Shown here one piece after another: positions 12,392-40,211 of a stretch of DNA of 64,000 nt (positions are counted from its first letter, which is position 1; each line of letters begins with the position of its first letter). The notes beneath the pieces are model-generated. The model saw only the letters and a program-made list of their open reading frames with translations, had not been told where the DNA came from and did no database searches. The translations under genes and the position numbers were made by a program. Source of the stretch: Heterotrichella gracilis (taxonomy: Eukaryota; Sar; Xanthophyceae; Tribonematales; Xanthonemataceae); NCBI GenBank assembly GCA_032358255.1, contig JAULBX010001114.1, positions 124,001 to 188,000 on the forward strand. Direction: 5' to 3'.

Positions 12392-12947
12392 AACCCTACT
12401 CCTGCGTGATAGCGTAGAAACGAAGCCGAGAACCGCTGGCAGCTAAATTACTGCACATGCCAGGCCATGTAGCCGCCACAGACGGCTTGCAAAGGAGGCG
12501 GTGGAAGCACTCCTGTGGTAGAGAGCCCACAGTAACGATACAACACAGCCCAAAGTGGGTGAGATGTGGCTTCTTCAGCGTTTGTCTTTGCCCTTCGCAC
12601 TCATGCCTGCGGCGGAAAGGCCGCTTTTAAAACCCCCGCCGGCCGTCCACAGTGTTTGGTCCCAAGATGATCATTTCGGTTTCTATAAGTAGGTTGAGCA
12701 AGTGCAACCGTTAAGCAGACACCCATCTATACATCTACGCAGACAGTGCTGTTCCATCTGTAGACACTGGAAGATCAAGTTGGCAATCGTCCTCCATCAC
12801 TTGCATGCATGCACCAACTGATGGCCTTGTGACCATTCAGCGTGCGCAAACACAGGCAGCAGTATCAGTTGTGCAAAAGAGCTGCAATCTCAGACTAAGA
12901 TCGAACTCAAAGAACACTATTCAAGGAAGGGCGGAATCTTGGCAGTC
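12392..12947. promoter_or_regulatory. divergent promoter region of PUS7 and DAD1
   Basis: A 556-bp gap separates the two start codons. A TATAAG sits in TTTCTATAAGTAGG near 12683, on the DAD1 side. No exon was found. Promoter role is inferred only from the head-to-head layout. Confidence 0.5.
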
Positions 12948-13662
12948 ATGGAATCGCTACAGCACATTTCCTCCGTGTTTGCCCAGCAGTACAGGAAGAC
13001 ACCAACGAAACTGAAGGTAGGTCACCAGTTTTGGCAGGTGGCATACCAGTGGGGTTGCATCCACTGGCTGCCTGGCAATATCTGGTTGGGCAAAGTTGCT
13101 ATGCGCTGTTGCAGCTCAATGACTTGGTTGCTCTTTGCCTGTCAACACACCAGTGGGCTCAAATCAACGTGTGCCAAACTGCAGGTGCTTGACTGCTTCC
13201 TAGTGTATGCACTGCTGACCACAGGCGTACAGGTAAGGTGTTTGATTACCGAGATATCAATGCATTGTCCACTGATGCCACAAACGTGTAAGCAACCTTG
13301 TTCTTGTGAATAACACCAATGCTTGTCGCAGTTTGCGTACATGATGCTGGTGGGTACTTTCCCATTCAACGCTTTCCTGTCGGGGTTCTTCTGCTCCCTT
13401 GGGTTCTTCATCCTAACAGGTAATTGCAAGCTCAATCGGTGCTCCTGCCACTTGCTAAGCAGGCAACCTTTGCCAGTTCAACCCTTGAACACACTGGACA
13501 AAGAGTTTAAGCGGTGTGCCTGCTTGCTCTGCAGTGTGCTTGAGGATGCAACTAGACCCAGCCAACAAGGAGTTCCAGGAGCTGGCTCCGGAGCGTGCCT
13601 TTGCAGACTACGTGCTGTGCTGTTTGCTGCTGTTCCTGGTGTCGTGGAACTTCATGGGGTAA
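12948..13662 (+). CDS. DAD1: oligosaccharyltransferase subunit DAD1/OST2, 110 aa
   Basis: Four exons, 12948-13016, 13185-13232, 13332-13419 and 13535-13662, join in phase. The protein starts MESLQHISSVFAQQYRKTPT, then KLKVLDCFLVYALLTTGVQF, then MLVGTFPFNAFLSGFFCSLG and ends FADYVLCCLLLFLVSWNFMG. These are the hallmark blocks of DAD1, with three membrane segments and the conserved PERAFADY before the last one. DAD1 is a small membrane subunit of the ER complex that transfers the preassembled glycan to Asn in nascent proteins. Length is within the usual 110-115 residues. An upstream in-frame TTG is ignored; the first ATG is at 12948. Confidence 0.97.
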
Positions 13663-14166
13663 AACAGAGGCCTTCCTACCGCAAATCAGTATGTTGAAGC
13701 AAAGGCGTGTATTGGCTTGCAAGCAGTTCAGCCATGGCAAATCAGCCTTGCTGGAGGACTCCTATCAGCGCAACACAGGCATACTTAGATGGAAAACATT
13801 CAGCATGCCAGGGGAAAATGCGGCATTTGTGTTTCAAGTGTGACATACGACAAAAGCACAATGGGGCATAAAAAAGCGTACAAAACATAGCCAGTTATCA
13901 TCATCAAAGTTTTTAGGTTGAGTTCCTATGGGTTCCTTCACACGGGTTCCTGTAAAGTTTGAATAGCGCGGTTAACAAAATTGGTACTGCAAGTCTGTTC
14001 CAAAGATCTGCCTGTAAACTGCATAATATCTAGCTCAGTAGCGTGTCAAATGATTGACCACCCTGCACGTACATTGTCAGTGGCACTCCCTGCTGGGCGT
14101 CCGCAAGAACCCTACTGGAACCACGGGGCCCCACTCCCACGTCGCGTTGCATCCATGTGCTTGCAC
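13663..14166. other. convergent intergenic region between DAD1 and polymerase theta
   Basis: This holds the 3' flanks of both genes. No exon, RNA gene or repeat was recognised. Confidence 0.5.
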
Positions 14167-29650
<15,484 letters not shown>

Positions 29651-30928
29651 TCTGCAGCAAGTGGCATGCAGGCTTCAAAAGCAGAAAAAAACATATCCGT
29701 GGACCTACCCAACCCTTTACGCCCCTGGGGCTTGGTTGTGACAACTGGGAGGTGACCGAACTCAAGGCAGGCGAAGTTTGCGGCCAAAATGATGGACGCG
29801 CCTTCCAGCTCTGTTTGGAGCAACAACCGCATCGTTTCACTGCGGGTGTTCTTCCAACTTGCAACTTGCTTCGACATATGCAACATGCTTCGACAAATGC
29901 ATGCATATAAATACCAAGTGAATGGCTGACAAAACGAACGGAGAAGTGCAACGTGATATCCAGCAGGCAACGCCAACCTCACATATAACGTACCTGTACG
30001 AGGAGCTTGCCTGCCGGCAACATATTATGCTCCTACCACGACGGTGTGAACGATGCGTTGACCGCCCTCAGGTTTTCCGAGAGGATGGTCGCAACAAGTG
30101 GTTGTGATAGGTTACTTCGGTCCTAAGTAAGGACCCTACTAGGAACACGGTGGTCAATCTTCGCAAAGTTCTGATACACAGCCGCTTCCCATCCAGATAA
30201 AAGACCCTGTGTCAGTTTGCCCTCACAGGACTACCCAGCACGCATAGCACAGCGTTGCATGGTTCATCAAAACGCACTGCTGCACCGTCTCTATTAATAT
30301 GTTTGCCTTCTTTGAACGCGGTTGCAGTCAGGTTGAAGTAATAGAACTTGAACTTCAAGTTGATCTATTCTGTCGAAAATAATTATAGTCTGGTTCAGAG
30401 GGTTAAATATCAGCTTTCCTCAATTCCTGCGCAGTTGTGCAAGCAACAGGATCAGAAAGCATGCGGTATCTGCCATGCATTTGTGTACATTGCTTAGAAG
30501 TAAATACAGGCTTGTATCCTGGCTTGTATCCAAAGGTTAACCCTCTCACGCCCACAAGCACAATTGTGTAGCATTGATAATGTGTGTGCCTCTACTAGAG
30601 GCTCTAGCTGTGCTTGTTTGTCTCGCTTGAACTCATATCATCTATCACTGACATTTCAGTATTCATAGGTTATTCGTCAGCTACTGGAGGGATAATGAGC
30701 ATGAACACTTATGTTAATTATTCGATATTAAGCCCACAAGCGCCACCCAAGTTCGTTCAGAAGTCCAAGCAAAGTAAATAGAAGGATACGGTATGTGTGT
30801 TGACTACAGACTTCTAGCTATGAACACTCACAATCGCGTTGCAGACCACCCTCAGCAGCCTAAGCACCCAGCACTGGCCCAGCTGTCCTAGTCTGAGAGA
30901 CACAGGCGTGCCAGCATGCCCTCAAAGT
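29651..30928. other. intergenic region 5' of POLQ
   Basis: The promoter and leader of POLQ are expected here. A 56-codon minus-strand open stretch with an ATG at 29877 and a donor-like GTAGGT at 29708 is present, but its phase does not fit the next POLQ exon. From 30120 to 30928 nothing was recognised apart from a 17-bp palindrome (AACTTGAACTTCAAGTT) near 30347. Confidence 0.45.
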
Positions 30929-32740
30929 TCAGCCCCGATTGCATATTAGTCGCTTATTGCCCCTGCATGCGGTGGAGCGTGACCACCCGCGCCGCGGCGG
31001 CGGTGGCGGTGGGCGTTTGGGGCACTTGGAGCGGATGCCGCACGCACAGGGCCCTTTGGTGCACAGCGAGACGCCCTCCTCGTCCGTGGAGGTAGTATCG
31101 CGCTCTTCTGCTGCTGGTGCAGGTGGAGGTGCTGGCGGGGGGTTGGGAGGCGGTGGGCGGTGCCGCACGCCGCCCGAGACCCGCCCGGCAAACCTGGGCA
31201 AGCCTTGCACCACCAGTGTGGAGAACGGTGGCTTGGAGACTGGGGCACGGGCGGCGGGTGGTGGGCGACGTTTGGGTGGGGGCTTCCGGCGGGGTGGGGG
31301 ACGGTGGGAGGATGACCTTGGCGGTGGCGAGCTGCGCCCAGCTACCAGGCCGCGGTTGATATCAATATGATGCTCATCAGTGCTGGGTGGTGGGGCTGTC
31401 CCATCTGAGGGGCCAACCTCTGGAGCGATCTGGAGTGTGGGTGGTGGTCGGTCCTTTGCATTCCCGGGAGGCAAAGGCGGTGGCAAGCTCAACCCCGGCG
31501 GCGCAGGTGGTGGCCTGGGAGGGGCGGACCTGCGCGGTGGCTCGGGCGGGGGGGATCTGACAAGGGGAGCAGCTGGCGGGCGAGGTGGGTAGGGCGGCGG
31601 CGGTGGGGGTGGTGGGAAGGGTGGGAGCGGCGGCGGGGCTGGTTCACCTGCAGGTTGGTGTGTGGCAGTCAGTGGTGCAGCTGCAGCATCTGCATGCTGG
31701 ATATTTACGTGGCCAACGTGGCCCATGTGGTGCAGCGCTGATGGCATCGCACACTGCTCCTTGATCTATTGGTATCATGCACCGGATGAGTTGACATATC
31801 TATACTTGACGAAGTCGCACCAGTGCTGTAGCAGGGCTCAATCCAGTTGAGGCCGTTGCCCTCGATGGGGTCGGTGGTTGCGTCCCACAGGCAAACCAGT
31901 TGTGTGCACCCGCCCTGCCATAGGTCCCACACCCAAAAGTGTGTCTGATTGCCCATGCGCACGCTGCTTGCGCGCCCCACATCGGACCAGCAGTCACGCT
32001 CTGAGTCGCAGAAGCACTGCAGCTGCCACCCGGACAGTGGGCTGTCTGACGCCTGCACAGGGTAGAGGGAAGAGGCTGGGAGAAACTGGTGAAGGCCAGG
32101 TTGGGACAAGTGGCAGTAACTTCAACACTGATGACCTCTTGGGGACAGGGCAAAGTTTGGATGCAGTGGGTACAGGGATGCAAGGAGGTCACAGGGCACT
32201 TGGGACACTAGTGCATGTGGGTGGGGGCTGGACGGCAAAAAGTTGTGGGTGCTGGTGGGTGGAGCCGTTCGTACCAGCTGCACCACAGCGGCAGGGTCCG
32301 CGTCCCGGCATAGGTTATTGGCATATGCCCACTGGGTGTTGGAAGTGAACACGTCGCCCTTGTTGTTCCAAACTGACAGCATGCAGGACACCCCGCTGGC
32401 AGACGTCCCTGCAAGGTTGGGGACTTTGACTACAAGCTGTGCAACAATAGACTAGTTTGTAGGGTAGCTGGGGTTAGCGTTGGTGTTGGCAGTAACAAGG
32501 TATGGAAGTGCTAGTACACAAAAGCATAGGCAGGCAGGCAGATACCAAAGCCAAGACCTGCTTCAGAGGGCTATGTCTATGACCGACGCAAGTTGTATAC
32601 GGGATAACCCTCAGCACCTCCTTCACACTTGGCATACCTGCCAGATTTTGGAGGCACCAAGCTGCAAGGATGAGCAACTTGAAGACGCACTTCAGCGCCA
32701 GCGGCTGTCCCGCAGTAGTCCACATGTTTTTGCTGGGCAT
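30929..32740 (-). CDS. secreted cysteine-containing, proline-rich glycoprotein (cell-wall type), 395 aa
   Basis: Four exons, 32740-32638, 32408-32275, 32052-31821 and 31647-30929, join in phase. The protein starts MPSKNMWTTAGQPLALKC and continues FKLLILAAWCLQNLAG, a signal peptide. A globular part of about 120 residues contains eight Cys and many Trp (VSCMLSVWNNKGDVF, GWQLQCFCDSERDCWSDVG, GGCTQLVCLWDATTD, NWIEPCYSTG). Then come about 170 residues dominated by PPP, PPPP and SPP blocks with Arg, typical of hydroxyproline-rich wall proteins, an acidic patch, a second Cys cluster (LCTKGPCACGIRSKC), another proline run and a basic end. The N-terminal domain was not matched to a known family; it lacks the usual pherophorin motifs I know. 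Extracellular location and O-glycosylation are inferred. Domain order, matched phases and the signal peptide support the model. Confidence 0.78.
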
Positions 32741-34162
32741 GGCTGTGACTGGCTCCTGTTTAGTCACTGCTGCAGCTGTGTGCGCTCCACAACGGTTGCA
32801 GGTTGGTGTGTGCTGTGACTAGCTCGCACACAGCCGTCAAGCTTGGCGAGTTTCTGACTTGCACCATCGCATCTTTACTACTCAAACTCGCTCGAGGGAT
32901 AGGACAAGGGCAGAATCGTTCGCCCGTGGCGTACAGAAAAAGCTGTCGGTCAGTCGTCCAACACCCATATGCTAGTGTCGGCGATAAAGGCCGACCTGCC
33001 AGGTGGCAGATTTGCATGCATGCATTCTAGATGGCAAGCCAGATGTAGGTGCATACCAATGACAGCAAACAGCCACGTTGAAGATGCTCATTTTACTACA
33101 ACATTCTCTGCAGTTCACGGCCTGGGGTTCCCTGAACAACAAGCCAGCCTGGGCATTGTGTGAATAGGTACATAGTCCACAACAAACCCCTATCTCGCAA
33201 CCAGTATCAGCCTGGTTTGAAATTGGTGCAGATGACAAAGACTGTGGGTTAAAGTTTGCAGACTACTGTGCGCCAATTCTTATTGCATTTTGCGATGCAG
33301 GAATCGCAATGTTCTACAATAAAATGCATGTTTTGCGGCTCAAGCAAACCCTAAACCATATTTGAAACGCGATTTATATTTTTTTTCTCGAAAAACGTGG
33401 CATGCTCAGCCAGAAATAGGATGTTCTACAGTAACTGTCACAGGGTCTTGTATGCCATTTGGCTACTTTTGTGATAGGTGGTTGGCATACAAATGTGATT
33501 CCGCTGTGGGCAAGTTGACGAGAGTTGCGACACCGATTGTGATGACAGAGGCGCGTATATGCTGCTCAGGTTGACGATGCAGCTCTGCCAGAGATCCTCC
33601 TTGAGCCAGCACTACCGTACCAAACAGGGTCCTTCTGCCCTACTGGAGTTGCACACCATCAATTGAGCAGATACATGTGCTTCACTGTGGTGCCCTTAGT
33701 GAGCCTCTGTATGACCTAGAAAGACTGCTGTCCAAGTCCAACATATCCAGCAGGTTTGCATACAGTGCCCCACTCATACTGTGTACCACAGTTGCAAGAA
33801 GGACTGGGGCTTGCGCCGAGCCTGCCACAGCTGGGACCATCAACAACTGCTCCCATCCAACCCACACTCCTGCAACGGCACTGCAGCCATTCCAGCTTTC
33901 CCGTGCTGACCCCGCTGAACGCCCAATGGCAGCCAATGCCCATCATACCGCTGCGCCGCTACGTGGCCCCCCTCCTCCCCTCCACACCGTGATTGCGCTC
34001 ACCCCCTGGTGCACAGCGCTGACCATGGCGTGCTCCTGCTTGGTGCTCTGCATCCCGAGCCTTGACCTCCCCATGAACCCCAAGGGTACTGCAGCTGCCA
34101 CATGCTGATGCCGCTGAACACCCCATTCGGTTGGCAGTGATGGGCGCCATGCCCTCCCCGCT
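32741..34162. other. intergenic region between NDC80 and the proline-rich gene
   Basis: The right part (about 33903-34100) carries a degraded copy of the last NDC80 exon region. The rest is AT-richer sequence with no supported exon. Confidence 0.5.
33903..34060 (-). pseudogene. degraded duplicate of the NDC80 terminal exon
   Basis: Sequence here parallels 34104-34230. Shared blocks include GTGATTGCGCT (33991 and 34170), GCGCTGACC with TGGCGTGC a few bases on (34016 and 34196), and TTGGTGCTCTGCA against TGATGGTGCTCTGCA. The right-hand copy is the last coding exon of NDC80. The left copy lies beyond the stop codon and has lost the frame. Confidence 0.7.
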
Positions 34163-37100
34163 TCACACAGTGATTGCGCTGACCTCCAGGTGCACCGCGC
34201 TGACCGTGGCGTGCACCCGCTTGATGGTGCTCTGCAGGTGCAGCTTGTGGTTGAGCACCAGCTCCAGCGCACTGGACACATCCTGCTGAAGAGTGCGCCG
34301 CTCAAGCTCAACGGTCCTGCATGCACACGCGGCACGTCAGGGGATTGGGGATGTAGTTGGGGGTTCACTTGGAGTGCACCCACAATCAGGCATGGCAGGG
34401 CCGCTGCACCCAGGTGATGCAGTGCGGCCTCGGCATGCATTGGCATGCGTCCCATCCAACACACATGAAGCAGGCCTGCGCACACATCCACAAAACGTAG
34501 ACCACAGCCAACCACACAAACCATCCCCAAGGGCAGCACTGGATTCTTCAGCATACCGTACATCAAACTTCCTCAGGCACCCTACCTACCCTTCTCAGCA
34601 TGGACCCCATATGCACACCATTGATACACACACCCTTTACACACACACGCATTCCCCACGCACCTTTGCAGCTCCTCGTACTCCCCCTGCAAGGCCCGTA
34701 GCCGCTGGTCGCTCTCCGCAATGGAGCTGGTGGCGGCGCTGCGCAGCTGGGACACGTCCCCCCGCAGCCTGTCTGCCTGGGCGGCGGTGGCGCGCACCTG
34801 CGCCTCAACCGCCTCCTTCTCAGCCTTGAAGGTGGCCTCCAGCTTGCGCACCTGTGGGGGGTGGGGTGGGGTGGGTGGCACGGCACGTTAGCCATGGCGG
34901 AGGTAGGAGGTGCATGATGTAGCGCAGATATGGATATGGGGCGTGGGCGCCATGGGATCAGGGGGCATGCCGATGCCATTGCATGTCCCACATGCAATGC
35001 GCTGCTGCAGCACCTAGCCATGCTACAATTAACACTGGGATACATGCAAAACACAATCAGCTGTTGTGGGTGCAGCAGGGGGCATGATTGACTATCTCCC
35101 ACCCTGGGATGACAGGACCAGCCGCCCCTCGGGTGAACATTATTATCATATAATGGGCCATTGCCAGGTGTGATGCACCTGGTAAGTGCAAACTTGAGAA
35201 GCGGATGGCAATTGGTTTTTATTATTGCTCTTGCCTCCTTTGGGGGAAAAGCTTCAACAGTTCTCTTTCAAATTTTATAGGGAAGTTGCGCGCTCACCTG
35301 CACCTCCAGCGCTGCATTCTCCTCCGTCCTCTCAGTCAGCAGCTCCAGCCCTGTGTCGTGGCGCTCCTGCAGGGACAGCAGCTCCTCCTGCAGCTCGCGC
35401 GCGCGGCTGGTATAGCCGTCGTGCAGCCGCTGGAGGGCGGGCTTCACCATGCCCTGCAGGGGGGAGGGCGGGGGAAGGGGGTGAATGATGGGGACATGCC
35501 ATGGTGGTGTGGGGGCAGTGGCATGGCTAGTGGGACGATGAAATGCCTCGGATGAATAGCCCTAGGTTCACGTAACCGCAATGAACCCTTACATGGAAAT
35601 TGAATAATGGTGCCTGGCAGGGGTTGGGCAAAGTAATGTGTGGCCATCCAACCCAGCCATTCCACATTCACGAATGACCATGATAATCATGCATCGACAT
35701 TGTGAGGTCCATGAACACCCTGCTGAAGATGCACATAACTGGCACACAAACTCACATGCACTCTGTTTGAGTTCACCCTAAACCCTAAGCTCACCTTGAG
35801 GTCCACGCTGAGCAGGTCTGAGGGCGCGGCTGCGGATCGGTCCACGCGCATCTCAAAGCTGAGGCCATGCGCGTTCTTGGCGGTGGCGGGGATGAGGTGC
35901 AGGCGGTCGGCCTTGGCGTGGTACTCCTGCAAGGGACAAGTGGGTCATATGGGGTCAGCATTTGGGATGGGTGCATGTGGCGTGTTGGCGTCAGCATGTG
36001 GGTGGGTGCGGGGCCATGCTTCATGCCGTGCTGCAGCTGCATGCCTCTTTGCACAACCATGGCAGAAAAGGAAAGCTCCAGTTGCGGCACTCAGCTCATG
36101 TGCTTGTACACAGGCAACGGATGAGGCTCAGCTCAAGCTGCTGGTGCCGTCCATCACATTGGGGTGAGATCCCATATGCTGTGTTTACTGACTTGGCAAG
36201 AGGGGAGACAGCCCCGTGCTGGCCCTGTGCGCCACACCCCACCACCGCCCACTGCATGCCAACACCTGCCGCCAACCCACCCCATCCCCCACCTGAATGA
36301 GCGTCTCCATCTGGTCCAGCCTGCGCTCCGCTGCCACCTCCTGCTCGTACACGCGCGCGCCCAGTAGCTCCCGCTGCTGCATGGCGCCGGACAGGATCTC
36401 CTGGTGCTTGCTCCTGCAGGGGATGGGTGGGGTGGGGGTGGGAGGGTACACAGGCACCACAAGCAGTGGTTGGGCTTATCAGGCAGAGGGCAGTGATTTG
36501 ATAGCTGCCATGCACAGGTGGAAGCATTCGGGGGAGAGGTTGATGGCTGCCATCCGCACACAGGAGCGGCGATTGGTGGTTGCCATGCACACTCGTGGGG
36601 CCCCTGACCCTCACTGGAAGACCTATTTTAGGGTTTTAGGCAGGCAGCACATGAGCCAAGAGTCCCAGACCCTTGCGTATATCAGGGGTATACTAATAAT
36701 ACTAACTAGTATTATTAGTATACCCCTGCGTATATGGAGCCCATGGGACACAGGCAGTGCATAGCAGATCAATGTACATTGCAAGATGCGGACATGTGTG
36801 ACTCACTTTTCCTGCAGCATGCGCAGCACGTCCTCCTTGTGCACCGTCTGTGTGGCCACCCGCACCCGCAGCTCCTCATTCTCCTGCAGCACAGCACATG
36901 CACACATCAGGGGAATGCGCATAGCCACATGAGCAGCACTTCAGCATGGGACTGATGCACGCAGGAGCTGGGATCGCGCATGGGCAGTGGGGATTCGGCA
37001 TGGGCAGCAGTTAAGCATGGGACTGATGCACGCAGAGCAGGGACTGAGGATGGTCACCCACCGCTTCCACTGCCTGCAGCGCTTCCAGCTTTGCCTTGAG

Positions 37101-38715
37101 GTCCGCCTGCCGCTCTTGCATCTTGCGCATCAGAGCCTGCTTGTGGCTCTGCACCACAGGCGGGGGCAGGGTGAGCATCAAGAGGAACTGGGCGGGAGAT
37201 TGCATCACGTGGTGTGGGTGCCGAGGATTCAGCACGTTCAAAATGGTCATAATATGGGAGTTCTATATTCATTACCCTTGAAATGGTTGCATGCGGGTGA
37301 TCAGTGCAGTGGTTTGGTAATGTGGGCTGAGGTGCCACATTGCACCAGGCATGCCAGGTTGTACATTCAGTGCCCTGCAGGCCCCAGGTGCCCCGGATCC
37401 ACCAACAGTAGCCACATGCCATGCAGTTTGTCTTCCATCGATAGAGGCCGCTGCCAAGCGTTAGCAATAGCCTATGTCGCTGTATGACTCCAGGTTTTCC
37501 AGCTCTATCCATATCCAACTTACAGTGCTTAGGGTTTAAGGGGGGAAACAAACCCCAAAGCCCATGCGCCCGTGCCTCACCTGCAGGTTCTCTGTGAGCT
37601 TGACCAGCTTGTCCTTGTCAGACAGGTACTCCTCCTGCTTGTGGCGGGCGCTGGCAAGGGGGGACACCTCGCTGCGCAGGGCCTCGATCTGGGCACGCAG
37701 CTGCTCGTTCTCCTGCAGCACGGCATGAAAGGCTGACTGCTGGTCCGGCTGCATTGTTGGAATGCATGTGACAAGCTACGCCAGTCACACACCATTGCGC
37801 TGGCGTGCCTTGAGTATGCATGCCACACGCCACGGTGGGTTTGGAGGGAGTGGGGGGTGGGGACAGAGTGAGGGAGTGGGTGTATCAAGGTGCACACCTG
37901 CTTAGAGCAGCAAGCTGTGACATTACGGTACATTCTAAAGGCTGGATGAGGTCTAGCCATGTGGATGGTCACCCTACCTCCCGTATGCTGTCAAACTCTG
38001 AGCGTATGTCGTCCGCGCGCGCTTGGAACTCCTGCCCCTTCTCCTCATCCACACTCTGCAGCGTGTAGTCATCTCCCGCCAGGTAGTACTTGTAGCACTG
38101 GGCCACGTAGTCGAAAAAATCCTCCTCCCCTTGGTGCCTGCCCTCAAAGTCGTTGGCCTTCACGGTTCCTGCCTTCTCACTGTAGTTGCACAGCTCAACC
38201 AGCCAGGTGAGTGCGGCCAGGAGGCCCGGGTAGGTGTGGGGGCTGCCCACCGCAAACAGCGCGCTCTTGCTGATCGGGAAGGGGTACTTGAGGCGCTTGA
38301 ACACCATGGGCACCTCGTCCTCGATCTTGCCAAAGTTCTTGCACATGTTGGGGTCGAACTGCTTGAACAGGAACAGGATGATGTTGGTGAAGTCCTTGCT
38401 GGTGGGGCTGGAGAGGACCTTGGGGGAGATGGCCTGGTCATAGCCATGGGTAGAGAGGTAGGTGATGATGGTGCGTATGCACTCCTGCTGGTAGCCCTTG
38501 TCGGTGATGGGGCGGGGGTCCTGCTTGACCCCTGCAGGCTTGCCATACACGCTGGACCGTCTGTCGACGCTGGGCGCGGGTTGGCCCCCTGCTGAGGCTT
38601 GGCCAGGGCCCTTCTTGCCTTGCTTGGTGTCCTTGGTGATCCGAGAGGGCCCCAGGGACAGCCTGCTGTTCACATGGGAGGGGCTGAGGCCCCCGAGGGT
38701 CTGCCGCCGGTGCAT
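34163..38715 (-). CDS. NDC80: kinetochore protein NDC80/HEC1, 606 aa
   Basis: Nine exons join in phase: 38715-37978, 37748-37581, 37148-37062, 36883-36807, 36413-36293, 35926-35795, 35453-35298, 34851-34664, 34316-34163. A basic, disordered tail (MHRRQTLGGLSPSHVNSRL) precedes the calponin-homology domain with DPRPITDKGYQQECIRTIIT, RLKYPFPISKSALFAVGSPH and LLAALTWLVELCNYSEKAG. From about residue 240 the protein is a long coiled coil (for example MQERQADLKAKLEALQ and RTVELERRTLQQDVSSALEL). NDC80 pairs with NUF2 and links kinetochores to spindle microtubules. Length agrees with the family. The basic tail is where Aurora B normally acts, but no site is claimed. Most introns are GT-AG; telomere-type CCCTAAACCCTAAG abuts the donor after 35795. 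Confidence 0.96.
36683..36728. mobile_element. 46-bp palindromic mini-element, CAGGGG ends, in an NDC80 intron
   Basis: Two perfect 21-bp arms (36684-36704 and 36707-36727) surround AC. With the outer C and G the element begins CAGGGGTATAC and ends GTATACCCCTG. CGTATAT flanks it on both sides (36676-36682 and 36729-36735), like a target-site duplication. CAGGG ends and a 7-8 bp duplication resemble hAT-type foldback MITEs. It is too small to move by itself. Confidence 0.65.
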
Positions 38716-40211
38716 CGAGGCTGACTGATATGGTTGAAGGCTGGTCGGTTGGGTTGGGTTGTTATTATTCCACTGCTTGCCTGCAGGAGCAGAGTTTAGT
38801 CAACTCCAAGCACGCACCGATGGTATGTTGCTTGAGTGTGTGCAGTATGTGCCCCCAGTGCTGCTCACCCCCCAGGTCCACTCCCCAGGTCCATCCTGTT
38901 ATATGTTTTCTTGGACAAGGGTGTTGGGTTGGTGGAAACACAGGCAGCGGCACTGGTAGGGCGCTACACGACGACGGCGCTAACACAATCAAACGTATTT
39001 CAGGGAAGCTTCAAGTGCAGCAAAGCGTGTCACATGGTGAAGAGTACAGTTGACTAGGGTGGAAAGAGCCCCCTTGTCTCATGCATGGCAGGTGAAGACA
39101 AGTGTGCCAGGTAGACGCGCCTAGAGCAGGTCCACGGCTCTGAAAGGGCCAGATCCTTGTAAAATCACCCCAACACACTCGTAGCTACAGTAAACTGCAG
39201 TCAAACAATTATACAAGGCGTACAAAAACCTTCCTGAGCCACTTTGCAAGTTCTAACTAGGAGACCGGCTTTAACCCTGCAACAGACAGTGGTGCTAACG
39301 TACCACTTACCAAGGGATCGTTTTCAACTCGTTTCCCCCATACATACGTAGAGTGACGGTGCGTACTGTAACGAAGGCCTGCACTTTGACCGTGTCACGG
39401 TTGGGTCCTCGCCAGGCCCAACGCACGGATCGGAATTCAAGCCAGAACCTGGAAACCACGATGGATGCAGAAAAAACCTTCAAGGAACTCCGGGTTCGCA
39501 CGTCAACCTGGCTAGAATAGGGAGGAGTTTTGCAGCATGGACGCTGAAGTTGTTGCGAAAACGTTCAAACTGGCACAGTCGAGGGGTGAGTCTTATGGAA
39601 AATGAGAACAGCAAACAACACGCCAGGCGGCCGAGTGAAAAGAATTTGGGCAGCCATCCTGTGAAAAGGACGAGCGTCCTTGCGGTTGCGAACAACACAA
39701 CGCTTGCTTCACAACAGCCCAACTGCCCGCTGTGTTTTTGCCTTCCTTTTCAGTGCCCAATACTTGCATACCGGGCATGCATGCATATGCGCATGCCTAG
39801 CTGCCCTCCCTGGGCCCACTGGCGACCTGCAACGGCTTAAGTAACTGGACCAATACCTTTGCGATATCGCAAAAGCCTTTATGTGAACTTGTGCAGCCGT
39901 GTATGGCTCTCTGACCTTTGCTTCAGTCGCACGCGACACTTCCACCACCTGCGCCCACCAGGCTCACGGTGACTGCAGTGTCTTTCTGTGGTCAGAGAGG
40001 GCACGCTCCGGTCAACTACCTTTTCCTCGGCCTCTGCAACCCTTTACAACTGCCACCTAACGGCGACCTACACCTACGGCAGTAGCATAGCAGCCAGGGA
40101 AGCACCAGCACTCCCCTGCCCTCATCAGACACCCACAACCAAACACCGCTTGGTTAGGGCCAGAGCTGTAGGGTAAGCACACGTATCCAGTTGTGCAGGC
40201 GAAGTGGAGGC
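38716..40211. promoter_or_regulatory. divergent region between NDC80 and PDCD2
   Basis: The two genes are head to head over about 1.5 kb. A possible orphan first exon on the plus strand begins ATGGACGCTGAAGTTGTTGC at 39538 and stops at a GTGAGT donor near 39588 (MDAEVVAKTFKLAQSRG), but its phase does not fit the first PDCD2 exon. Nothing else was recognised. Confidence 0.45.

Noticed and set aside
29709-29877. Open minus-strand stretch starting MSKQVASWKNTRSETMR as first POLQ exon
   Set aside because: Its donors give phase 1, while the next exon at 29651/29650 would then read into a stop. Could be a leader open frame, but not joined to POLQ.
30939-31370. Gly-rich plus-strand frame
   Set aside because: Antisense shadow of the proline-rich exon.
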